Made by a program: the position numbers and the translations under genes | Notes under the pieces: generated by a model | What the model saw: only the letters and a program-made list of their open reading frames with translations | What the model was told of the DNA's origin: nothing | Databases searched by the model: none | Shown here: positions 53,201-64,000 of the stretch, one piece after another | How positions within the stretch are numbered: the stretch's first letter is position 1 | Layout of the letters: every line of letters begins with the position of its first letter | DNA from: Rhea pennata | Taxonomy: Eukaryota; Chordata; Aves; Rheiformes; Rheidae | Reading direction: 5' to 3' | DNA length: 64,000 nucleotides | NCBI RefSeq assembly: GCF_028389875.1 | Contig: NC_084669.1 | Span: 8,455,501 to 8,519,500, forward strand

Positions 53201-54781
53201 TCTATGGATGCTTTATTCAGGCTGCAGGTCATGAGAGAACAAAGACACTAGAGCTGAACACAGAGTGAGCTAGACTGGGTCTCGTAGCACTCACTAGCTC
53301 AGGCTCTGCATCACAAAAAAGCATGCAAGCTGCTTCCAGCACCCAGCTAGAACTGTGAGCCAGGCAGCCTCACCTGTATGGCACAGTACTTGAGTTATTA
53401 TCTTTGCTGGACCCAAACTAGCTCCTTCAGAACCATCTCTAGGTCCTTCACAGTCAAGGGATAGTTAATTCAAACTGGGAAGAATGGCCATGATAACAGA
53501 GTTCACTCTTTACAAACTCACTCTTATTGTAAGAAAGAAATAATCACATTAAGATTTCTTTCCTAGAAATCTTTTATTCAATATTATTAACAGAAAGGTT
53601 TGAACTTGAAATCATCTTTTCATTTACACCTACAATGCTGTACTTGTTTTATTTCAAAATGATAATAGTAATATTAATTTATCTGTATGAACAAGGTTTA
53701 GGATCTAGTTTCTTGCAGTACTTGCACAATATTGATTGAAAGGGGTTAGGTAAAATGATTCTAGAAATTGAGCAGCTTCAAACTTTTAAGAGGTACCTTT
53801 AAGCCAGAACTGTCCCTATCATGCTTTTAAACCACTAACAACAGAAAGGCCTGACATCTCTCTGTCAACATTTTTCTGAACCACAAATTGCTCATACATT
53901 AGAAATTCACTTGAAATGGCATAAAAAGGCTGTGAAGTAAATGCGTTCTTGAAGTCTGGGTCTGCAAGTCAGTGTAATTTCAGAGTGCACCATACAGGCT
54001 GAAAAGAAAGCAGATGCAAAGACTGAATTTAACTATAGATGATAACTCGATTTATTTTCTCCATAGTCTAGTAACTCAATAAGTCTTTAATGGCTTCGTA
54101 AATAAACAGATGGATGCCATCAAATGCCACAGAATGATAAATCTGATTGGTCTCTGTATAATTTTGAATAGATTTACCTGCAAAGCAGAGAGTAGAAGCA
54201 TCCTAGCCCAAGAGTGTGATAAAATAAATGTGGGAAGGTAGATTATGGACAATTGCGTTGTCCCAGTGATGAATGAAACTTTCCATGATGCTATGACTAA
54301 AAATAAAGGCAATTCTCAATGAAAGTCTTACTACGTATGGATTTGAATGGATTTGTCTTCTGTTGATAAAACAGGTGCTTCTTTTCAAGGAATTCAAAGT
54401 TAGAAAAAGGAGGAATAGGTGATGGGACCCCTGCTGAAAGATTTAAATCATACCTAACTTTATCCTTGAAAGGTTTATGGCTCTAATCTAACCACAAGCC
54501 ATCTGCTCCACCTACTATATGTTGACTGAATATAAAACCAGACCACCAATCTCAAATAGGAAGGACACTTATCATCCAGTGTGTCACTTGCACAGGGATT
54601 TATTCACTTTACTTAATTTTGCAACTCAACTAGACATCTGTTTTGTATCCTCAAAGTTTAAGAGTAAAAATTAAAATCATATGTTTGTGTTACAGGAGGA
54701 ATGGGATTGTATATGACCCTCACAAAGTAGCTAAGGTGGATCTATTAATATACACTGAACGTAGACAAAGTGATAGTGCCT

Positions 54782-54819
54782 GTTTTTTTTATCTTTTTTC
54801 TTTTCTTTTTCTTTTTTTT

Positions 54820-54859
<40 letters not shown>
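54782..54859. repeat. T-rich tract with poly(T)38
   Basis: A pyrimidine-only tract (T with a few C, apart from one G and one A near the left end) that closes with 38 T in a row at 54822-54859. This is the longest homopolymer in the window. Its true length is prone to sequencing and assembly error. Confidence 0.9.
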
Positions 54860-54863
<4 letters not shown>

Positions 54864-56007
54864 AGAGTATTAAATTTTGCACTCTCCAAACATCAGCTCA
54901 TCCTAACAGTCCTTTCTGGCAGCAGATCTCACGTTCTTAAGTTATACTGTTGGGAAAATGGACAAGAAACACTGAGTCTTTGCACTGATATCAAGAGCAT
55001 GGTTTTATGCATAGAACAAAGCAGTGCTTGATAGCATTATCTGATCACCTAATATTTCACCTTGTGTGGAGTAAATCATACTAGTAAAATGGAAACAGAT
55101 TTTTTCCATAGAATTTCAATTTAAAATTTATATAAAGCACATATAACTTCTCAGAAAAGTTCTGAAGTGAGAACTTTACAAGTTGGTTCGTTGCCTTTAC
55201 AACTGTTTCTTTTTTCTTTGATGTCATCTGTATAGTTCATGTCAAAGAAGAAAAAGCAAACTACAAATAGTTTCAGCTATAGAAAGTTTAGCCTTGTAGA
55301 ATACCTAGGGCCTGCCTGGGGGAATAGTCAGATTTCAAGACCTAACTTTACAGAACATTTTCTTCTTTTCATTCATGAATTACTTTTCTTTCTACATCAT
55401 ATCAATTTCACTCCTACTCTCTAAACCCTGCTAAGCCTGCAGACTCCCTCACCACTGAATAGAATAGACAAGAATCTCACTGGAAAAAATATGTTGATGT
55501 GTATACCTTTTATCCAAAATAGGGGAGCAAAGAATATTATACTCTGATGGCCAGAGATTATAAGAGTAAACAGTTCATTGGCTCTTTAGTGAATAAAGAT
55601 ATACCAATATTTCTGGGTCTTGTGAGTCTGAATGATAAAGCCAGCTTCCATTTCTCTCCCTTTTGGACCTGGAACCAGCTTGATTCTAGTCACTCGGCTT
55701 ATGCCAAATCCCCATATAGCACCCACTAATCATAATTCACAGTGCTCGTAGGTTTTAAAAGAGATGCCTTACATCCAGAAGAAAAAACACTGCATTCAGT
55801 CATATAAGCATATGATTTCACAGCCTAAAGAAGAAAATAGGACCAATCTCTGTAAGCTACCAGTTTGTTTAGAGAAAGTGATTATGGTATAGGAATTAGA
55901 TCTGCTAGTAGAAAGGGGTGAAAGTATTAAGGGATAGTTCTCCACCTTTCTACATGGGGCCTGTTGTTGAATCCTAAGGCAGTCCTTGCCATTTAACAAG
56001 GTAGGAA

Positions 56008-56048
56008 GTACCTTAGGTACCAAGCCACTAGCTACCAAGGTAGTGGCT
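56008..56048. repeat. cluster of short perfect inverted repeats
   Basis: Two neighbouring hairpins. GTACCT-T-AGGTAC lies at 56008-56020. AGCCACTA, a 10-base spacer, then TAGTGGCT lies at 56023-56048. The second can pair in an alternative way through CTACC-AA-GGTAG in its centre. A shorter pair, CCTTG and CAAGG, lies just upstream (near 55984-56001). No U-rich tail or partner gene indicates a function. Confidence 0.7.
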
Positions 56049-56899
56049 ACTCCGTTACGCCTTGCCAAGACCCTCTGAGAGCCAAATTACCTCTAGGAAG
56101 CTCTCCCTCTCTACATCAGGGGAAAAAGCAGTCACTGATCTGCAAAACATTTATCAAGAATCCTTGCCTCTTCCCTAGCTTCTAACAAATATATTGTAAC
56201 TACACTATATGGAAGTCAATGAACTTCTGAATGAATGACTGTATGCTCATTTTTTGTTTTCAAAAACAGTAAGAAAACTAAAAAAAGACCAAAGGAGGAC
56301 ATGTTTTAGAGGTAACTAAATGTAAGAGTGAAATAAATATCAACAGTCAAGCTGAGTGAGACTTTGCAAATGTTTACTACAACAAATATCTAAAGGCTTT
56401 CTATATAGATAAAATTAGAGGAAAAAAAAGAAGATTCATTACGTAGCAAGAATGAGATTGAGATCAAATATTTTCTAAAGTGAATTCTTTGTCTCAGTTT
56501 TGAATAAGGAAAATTATGTTTTTCAAAGAAAATACAGACAAGATAGATAATGGAATATCGCAACAGAAACACTGTAAGTTTTACGCACTGACATTAGAGT
56601 AGTCAGGACACTTCCATCACGAAGTTCTGAAAGAATACAAAGCAAACAAAGGCTGATAGCACGGATCTTTAATAAACGTGCCATGGCATATAAATGGAAA
56701 ACACTAAATGCTGTTTATTCCATACCAAAAATTGTTTAGATTAGAGAAAAAAAGAAAAAAAAAATTCAGCTATTTACTCACCTGTTAATTAGACTCAATT
56801 ATACGCCAGGCTTACATTAAACTTGGCAAGAAGGAATAATAGAAGACAGGCAAATGGAAAATGGGCCAAAATGAGTCAAAAATTGTACCAGAACAATCT

Positions 56900-57870
56900 G
56901 ATAGATTTTCTAGCTAAGAAAATATAGAAGATTATCTAGATTTCTGAAAGCTATCTGATACTGTGGCAAATTATCAGTGGAAACAAAAGATGAAGGATTA
57001 CAAAGAATGAACAATTGCAGAAGGGAGAGAAAATAATGGGTAGTTTTGAAAAGGAAGGAGAAGGCTGATAAAGGTATATAGTATGGCACCAAGAATCAAT
57101 CTTTTGAATAGTCTTGTTTAATATGTTTGTTAAAGAGTTTGGCACAAAAGTAGGAGTAGGCTGCTGAAATGTAATCACAACAAAAATTGGGACGTATCAG
57201 CATACAGAGAAGGAGTAGGATATAAAACAGAAAGGGATGCATGACCTAAAGAAATTAAGGAATATAAATGCACTCAAATTCAACAATGCAAAATTTAAAA
57301 TTGTGTATTTTTGGAACCATCAGAAACTTACGTAATTCCTCATTGTTTAAGGAAGAGAAGAAGGGCATGGACATAAAAAGTTGACTATAGAAGGACTGAG
57401 TTGGAAGACAGTACAATTGTTAAAAAAGTAAGTGTTAAAGGGTATACAGCAAGGAAATGTTAATGCCATTGTGCGAGCCAAATAGGATTTCTCATAGAAT
57501 TCTGAGTACAATCTGGCTATGTAAGGTAAAGAAAGCTGAACTCAAGCTGGAACTGGGACACTCTTACAAGGGTGTGCAGAAGACTGAGGAACATGTTGTT
57601 TAGAGCAGGCTACATTTGCTTCAACCTGGAAAAATGAAGGTGCAAAAGATATATGATTGCTGTGTGAAAATACTGTGGGTGATAGATGTCAAGGTGAAAA
57701 TAGAGAGAAAGGTCCTCTTCCAGAAGACAAATGCGCATAACTGTCCATGGATACATTCAGCTTTGAAATTAGAAGTATTTTAACACTGCAGCTGTAAGCA
57801 ATAAAGTAGCCTTCCAACTTAAGTAGTGAGAACAGAATATGCAGTGACCTTGCAAAACTTGTAAGGGGGA
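56900..57870 (+). mobile_element. very old CR1-like LINE, reverse transcriptase relic
   Basis: A heavily decayed CR1-group element still readable by motif order. At 56930-56965 DYLDF-stop-KLSDTV corresponds to motif A ([12 protein letters not shown]). At 57084-57143 WHQESIF-stop-IVLFNMFVKEFG corresponds to motif B and following residues ([21 protein letters not shown]). Directly after comes GTKVGVG (DTKLGGVA), so the stretch with the YADD/FADD catalytic box appears deleted. At 57243-57330 DLKKLRNINALKFNNAKFKI and VYFW correspond to 'DLDKLE-WA---LMKFNKGKCKVLHLGR'. Further on, FASTWKNEGAKD (about 57615-57655) and FSFEIRSIFTLQL (about 57750-57795) fit the C-terminal CR1 boxes, and CCTTCCAACTT near 57810 may be the start of the tail. 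Boundaries are approximate. It is the oldest certain CR1-type insertion here. Confidence 0.75.
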
Positions 57871-60800
57871 TTATGTGACATTTACTCCTGCAGGTGAGAT
57901 CTGGATTACTGATTCCATTCTGAGTGTCAGCCTTATAAACCTTTAAACTCCTGGGTACTTCAGCTGATGACCAGCAGACAGATATGGTCAAAGGATAATG
58001 ATTCCTCCTAGTTTAGAGGCTCTGGATTCAAGGGTTTAAGTCCTACTGCATCTGTTCACAGCCAAAAGCTTGGGACTGTGAAGTTCCACCACTGCCTCTG
58101 CATTTCTCATGATGAGTTGGGAGAGTAACCCCCCAAACTCCTGTCTGGATCCAGCCCTAAAATGGCTCAGTTAGCCTCCATAAACAAATGAGTTGTGCAG
58201 GACTCTGCTCACATTTCACAATATTCAAAAACCTGTGCTGCCTCATTAGATACTCTTTCACCTCCCTTCATGCATTTAAAGTCAAAAACGCCCCTACAAG
58301 GAAAAGAACTCTGTTTCTAACACATTGGAGGAACAGTGACAGCTTTGGTTTGAACAACAAATAACGAGCTGTCAAAGAAATCTTCATGGTATCTATTTTT
58401 TTTTTTTAATACATCTCATTTTATTGAGATAAGATTTCCTTCTAGGGCAGGAAATCCAGTGATAATATTGTAAAACAACCAATTCTACCTCCACCTTCTA
58501 CTCCCCCTCCCCTTTTGTTTTCTTCAACTGATAGCTATAGAGTATGCCATTTTAACTGGCCAATCAATAAGGTACTTTTGTCTAAATTTGTGGAAGACAC
58601 ATTGCAACATCGTACTTCATATTGCTCTTCGTATTAAAGTACTTATGTCTTTTCCAATTAATTTTTCAGAAAAATAAAGAAATCAAGGTCCTATGGCTAG
58701 AATGATTTAAAACTAATTTACAGCAGAACCACCTAAAATTCTGAACAGTAAGATCAGATAAAGCTCAATATCCACCTCATTCTTCCTCTCTTACAATAGC
58801 TTATATGCTAAGAACCTCAACAGTTTATGGGTAAAGACTTAACCCTGAAGGTTGCAAAAATAATTGTTGAGGGTAGGAGAGAGGGAGTTTGGCTACTGAG
58901 TTCCACTGATCTACTTTGTTTTTAGCTATTGCCATAAATATTTTTAAGTAATCATCACCACCATCTGCCACTTACCACTGTGTTCTTTTCACAGTATCAA
59001 TACTATAAACACAATCTGCTCCCTCATTTGAGGCAGTACAGAAGAATGGAATTAAGCTGAAAATAGTCACACCAAAAATAGGCCTTAGTATTTAAAAGAA
59101 AGCAACTCCTTTAGTAAAATGATCTTCAGAATAGATTATTTCAGTTTCCACAGAATCTTACAGAGCTATTTTGCTAACCTTCAGTTACCTAAATAGAAGA
59201 ACTCCAGACTTTACTTCTTTTGAGACCATGCCATTGACAAACAGATCTATGTCCATAACCAAAAGTATTGCTTATTAAAATAATTAGGGTTTTAGTTTTT
59301 GTTGTAGCCATTAAATTCTTAAAGATCTTTTTGATATTCTCACACATTTTCTACTGTGGAGCATTTTTTCTTTCTGTTTTTTGAGCATTTCAGTTGTAGT
59401 GTGTCCGTAGCAAAGGCAGAGCATCCCTCAATGGAATTACCAAAATTATATTTCTGTACTTAATGCTCTAGGTATACCTTACACTAGAGGGATGGATTAA
59501 ATTCCATCTTCACACAGTCCAAACAGTAAAAGCAAGCTTTCAAAAGATTCTGTTCTGCACTGGGACTTTCAAAATAATCCGTCTCAGTTCAGGTCAAATT
59601 AATAAGATCATACATCTCTGCAAGCTGAGCAATGTGAATCGTCATTACAATTTCCATCATGGTAATATCATTCACAGATGTATAATATTTTCCAAGGACT
59701 TTTTTTTTCCCCCCCAAGAAAGGTGAATGGTGTGGCACTGTACATCCTAGTAGGCTTTTGGCCTAGATAAAATGCCTGACTCATGGTCATATCTTAACCC
59801 AAGTTCGATTTTGGTGTAATGCATAGTGTGGTTTGTTTCCAGTTTTATGTTGGCACTCAGAAAACACAAACAGAATTGGTAATTTTTTTTTTTTCAGAAT
59901 TTCATAAGAAAAATCTTGTTATTTCTGAGGCGTTTCTTCTCTTTCTAGTGCATGGCATTGTGAAATTGGTTTTGCTCAATGTTTTTATAATGCTATTTTA
60001 TAATTGCTATTTTTTATAATGCTATTAACATAACACTTTATACTACCTAAATATCATTGTTAAATTATAAATATAAAATCCTCCTCTTCATTTGGTGCAT
60101 CGATAAACTCTTCCATTGATAAAACACAGAAAATAATCAAAGTAAGCCTATGGAAATGGTGTGTCTCCAAAAGTACAAAGGCCCTTACATCCTTAAGAAA
60201 GAGAGGAGACACTCAATCCAAAGAGTACAAGTACAGGACAAACAACAGAATGATGCAGAAAAGTATGTATACTTTAATACATCTGTAGGATGACCCAGGT
60301 ATTACTTTAATGGGATAATAAACTATCTGGGAAGAAAGAGAAAGGAGACCTCTGTTCTGTTTTACGTAAACTTGAATCCTTTCACATATTTCCTCTTCTC
60401 TTTTGTACGATACTATTTAAGTTTCTTGTTTGTACATTAAGGAGCCTACCTTCCCATTTCTTTCTGTTCCCCACTTTTTTCCCTCCCAGCTACCATTACT
60501 CATGGTTTTTCTTCACCCTCACTGAAATGTGCTTTCTTCATATACCTGACTAATTAGAAGCCTCATTTCTAAATGAAGGAATAAGTAAAAAAGAACCTTT
60601 TCATATAACATCTGTATCTCTTGTCTAGATAAAGCTTTCCTCCTTCCCTGGTTGCCTTTTGTTCAGTTGAAGACTTCTCTTTTGTCTGTGTATATTAGAC
60701 CATGTGTGCCTTCAAAATGCTGTGTGCAATGCTCTATAAATAGTTAATGCCACATTTTATACAACATGAAATATGTACTTGACAGCGTAGGCATCGTTCC

Positions 60801-63584
60801 AAAATTGACACCTTGCCAACATTCTTGTCTATTAGATACCTGACATTAGACCATAGATAAAGCTCTTAAACTCATGAGTTATTGCTTTCCAAAACAAGTT
60901 TCAACAGAGACCACACAAAGGACGACTAAGATTAATGATCTGGCCTAGTCCTCTGCAGTAAACAGGAGAAATCCCCAAGCCCTCTGTTTATTTACTGTTT
61001 ACTCCCTGAGTATAAGCGAAGATCTACAAACAGGTGAAATCCTGTGGCAGAACATGTTTGTCCGAGGAGACATGAGGTTCAGGTGGTCCTTAACAAGCAA
61101 ATGAACCTCTGAAGTTCACAATTCTCTCTTCATCCTCACTGCTGCTGTACAAATACATTGTACAGAGGCAGGAGGATTCAGTGGGCTTATGGCAACATGT
61201 GTTAATGCAGGACCACACTCAGGTGCTCTCCCTGTACTTTTTAAATCATTTCCCTTTGAATATCTGGGAAATGTGCACACTTGGGCCCTTAGTGCTATGT
61301 TATTCCATATATCACACACTACAATTCCATTTATATTCTATTACTATCTTCTGCACCAATCTGCAAATTGCATCTTCATTTCTCTAATATTCATTTATGC
61401 TGCTATAAATACCTTCCAACATGAGGAAAGGCCTTAAGAGATTCAGCATAAAGTTACGTAAAACACGCTGTTGCAGTTACCATCTTCTGGGTGCTTTAAT
61501 TGCGATACTTCCATCATACCTTTAACTAACATTTTCCTACAGAAAATCTTTGTTCTTCCTTGTAGCCCTCATGACTTTAAATGGGCTATTTTGTAAGGGA
61601 TTTAGCAAAAACAGTTTTTGTAACTGGTAATAATCCACGGGACCTATTGCCCGACTGGTCCAAATCTTACAAGTCCTGCTTCACAGCATACTGAGTTGGG
61701 TACACATATGTACCCATTCCACATATGCAAATGGGCGTTCTTTTCCTTAACATTCAAAAATCCTAACCTATGGTTTTGTTTCCAAAATTCAGAACATTTG
61801 TACCACATTATCAAATATAATACCCTGTAAAAACAAATATTTCATATTTATATTAATATCTCATGATAATGTATTATCTTTTTTTTGTACTTTAATCAGA
61901 GAAAATTTGAAAAAGAACTAAGAAATTTTTGTTTGTGAAACCCCCATCCAGAGCCAATTGTCTTGTAGAACACTTAATGAGTTGTTATTCATTATGATGG
62001 TGAGTACAGGCAAGGCAGATGGCATGGTTATTTTACTGATTCTATGATCCTGCTGCAGCTTGCTAAGTAGGATTGAATACCACAGTCAGTGAGGCCAGAG
62101 TTATATGAAATTCTGGTTTGATTCAAGGATATTGGACAGTAACTTTCAGGTGGCACTGCTAGAGAAGCCCCTGAACTTGAAATCTGCTATCTTTGTTTAT
62201 GTTGGTAGAAATAGAGTATTGTTACACAACTTCCACTATAAAATTATTTTCACTGAAGATATCTATTAATTACTAAATTTTATTTAATTGTTGATTTTAA
62301 TCTGAAAGTGTTATTTTTCAATACCAAGTTAGTCTCATCTCATCTATTTGTAGCCACCTAGAACTTAAATGTCTTCTATGGTTTAATGGAAAGAGCGAGA
62401 CACTCATACACTTGCACCTCTACAGACCATTCAATTCTCTCTCTTTATAGAAAAACACCTCTATGGCATGCTCTTACCTTCTAGAAAGGTAAGGAAGTTT
62501 TGCTGCGTGAAAGTAACATATCTTTATACATACCTAAGAAGGACGATGTTTCTAAAGGTTATGCATTTTTCCAACAATGTTGGTTGATCTAGAAGGAGAT
62601 CCTACTTTTATTTATAAGCCTTTCAATTTGTAAATAATTACTATCACATCCCTTAACTCTGAATTATTTTTAAATGCTCTAGTCTTACCTTGTCTTCTCA
62701 TTGCTCTTTGTGCTCTAAAGCTTTCACTGGCCTTCACCAAGAATGATGTGAACATTTATCACTGAGTTTTACAAACTTCTTGCACAGCACCTTGATAGCT
62801 GAAAGTATGGTATCTAGTTGGCTTTTGTAATAATGACGACTAGATCACAATTCTTCCTTAAGTATAATTTATTGTACTACCAGGCTATCTTTTTCTTTAT
62901 TGCCCAACATGTCACCAGAGCTGTGTGCAACACTTGAAGGAGTTATTCTTGATCTTTTCACTGCTGGTAATTTACTGGCCTGTATTTTTCTTTTGTTTTA
63001 AGTAATTTATCTATTATCTTCTTGTTCCTATTTTTTTGTCTAGATTGTTTTTTTGTTGCTTTTGAGATATATAATTTAGTCCTTTCTAGAAAGCTGGTTG
63101 TAGCTGTTCTCTTTGATAGATCTTCTTTGATATTAAGACTAGTTTAAGCTATTTAAAGCATGAGATCAGAAACTACAGCAATAGTACATGAGCTCTAGCT
63201 TCCAATGCGTCATAAATTCTGCAAGACATACATTCATTGTATATTATAATCTGCCCCAAAGTGCTTGAACTAGCAATTTTTCTGGTATACTATACAAATA
63301 CATTACAAATACATTGTACAGAAAATAGTATTTTTTTTAAATGAATCTTTGAATTTCAATCTGATTTGATTAGCAAATTACTACGTGGGCAAGAAGACAG
63401 CTGAAGAATGAGGAAACCACATGACCTATCAGTCAATCTAAAACTGAGAAATATATTTTTTTTAATCACAGTTAATCTTCCTTAATGTTTTTCATTTATA
63501 AGTCTAACTTAAAATTTGGTTCAAATTTATGTTTCCATCTAAGCAAAATTTCTTTTAAAATCTGTACTTAGGTGTGTGTGTGTA

Positions 63585-63623
<39 letters not shown>

Positions 63624-63862
63624 AATCCTTTTCAGACTTATCTCTAGAAGAAAATATAAGGTCCACTGCATCACACTTCACCTAATACAGTACTAAGCTT
63701 TATTCATTTTCCTGATTTTCAGGATGATTAATTGTACAAATTGTTACTTCATTGAAAAAGTCCTTTTCTAAAGTGAGAGTCACAATGCATAGTGTTTCTT
63801 TTTTCAATAAATTCATTTTATCAATATTTCCTCTGAATCTACAACACCTGTCTTTACTTGAG
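57871..63862. other. unique stretch, no gene supported
   Basis: About 6 kb of AT-rich DNA. A 16-base word (TTTTTATAATGCTATT) is repeated at 59982-59997 and 60011-60026. Open frames at 59819-60019 and 61116-61437 have no recognisable domain. A GATTCTATGATCC word near 62037-62050 resembles a CR1 end, but nothing before it supports an element. Confidence 0.5.
63572..63618. repeat. (GT)n-(TA)n microsatellite
   Basis: A 12-base GT run, five A, then a 30-base TA run (63589-63618). Confidence 0.9.
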
Positions 63863-64000
63863 CAATTGTAGGTCACATTCTACTCTTACACTGTTTAATT
63901 GTGACAATTTAGCTGTTATTTGTACAATTGTAGGTCACATTCTACTCTTACACTGTTTAATTGTGACAATTTAGCTGTTATTTGTACAATCTTAGGATTA
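63863..64000. repeat. 62-bp tandem repeat, array continues past the window
   Basis: Two adjacent 62-base copies, 63863-63924 and 63925-63986, are identical at every position. A third begins at 63987, with CAATCTTAGG against CAATTGTAGG in the other copies, before the window ends. Each unit contains the inverted repeat AATTGT-G-ACAATT, and the copy junction has TGTACAATTGTA. Identity of neighbouring copies points to a recent duplication or ongoing homogenisation of a minisatellite. Confidence 0.95.

Larger units (their letters stand above)
50283..56899. other. unique stretch, no gene supported
   Basis: About 6.6 kb of AT-rich DNA. It holds a T-rich tract and a cluster of hairpins, both listed separately. 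A 90-codon minus-strand frame at 55796-56068 is open through the hairpin cluster but matches no domain I know. A short inverted repeat (TGAGCTAG at 53266-53273 and CTAGCTCA at 53294-53301) lies in a slightly GC-richer patch. No repeat tail or RNA gene was found. Confidence 0.5.

Noticed and set aside
55796..56068. 90-codon minus-strand open frame
   Set aside because: No domain recognised. Its openness is explained by the local GC-richer palindromic sequence.
62030..62055. CR1 3' end (GATTCTATGATCC)
   Set aside because: Only the octamer-like word is present. The preceding bases do not show the GGTTGG...GATGATC tail or any CR1 coding box.

Overview
This is a 64 kb window of AT-rich, gene-poor vertebrate nuclear DNA, almost certainly from a bird and most likely a songbird (passerine). 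Nothing bacterial, viral or organellar is visible. The bird assignment rests on several CR1 LINE copies with the typical avian 3' end (a purine-rich 'GGTTGG...GATGATCTCCAGAGG' tail ending in an ATTCTRTG octamer repeat). It also rests on a short SINE at about 12.5 kb that joins a tRNA-Ile(AAT) head to a CR1 tail, the architecture known from the zebra finch SINE family. I found no complete protein-coding gene. Almost all open frames longer than 60 codons are either pieces of CR1 reverse transcriptase or chance frames in AT-rich DNA. The window therefore looks like intergenic desert or the inside of very large introns.

Layout. 1-1499: unique sequence. About 1500-2815: strongly decayed remains of a non-CR1 LINE ORF2 whose motif order and wording fit the RTE clade. 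2816-12465: unique AT-rich sequence with simple repeats and two weak exon candidates on the minus strand. 12466-12604: tRNA-Ile/CR1 SINE, minus strand. 12605-20265: unique. 20266-21912: the best preserved CR1 copy, plus strand, 5'-truncated, with the reverse transcriptase FADD box intact. 24006-25495: a second CR1 copy, minus strand, more decayed. About 30.06-30.4 kb: possible very old CR1/L2-like LINE trace. 38263-38337: candidate GC-AG exon, minus strand. 39527-40322: 3' third of a CR1, plus strand. About 49890-50282: an older CR1 3' end, plus strand. About 56900-57870: a very old CR1-like reverse transcriptase relic, plus strand. 63863-64000: a 62-bp tandem repeat running off the window end.

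How the pieces relate. The CR1 copies form an age series from lightly damaged (20.3 kb) through intermediate (24.0 and 39.5 kb) and old (49.9 kb) to barely recognisable (56.9 kb, perhaps 30.1 kb). The RTE-like relic belongs to a different LINE lineage. The SINE carries a CR1-type tail, so CR1 reverse transcriptase is its expected source of mobility. No two features form an operon-like or pathway unit. The items most worth checking are the RTE-like relic, the SINE, the terminal tandem array and the few exon candidates.
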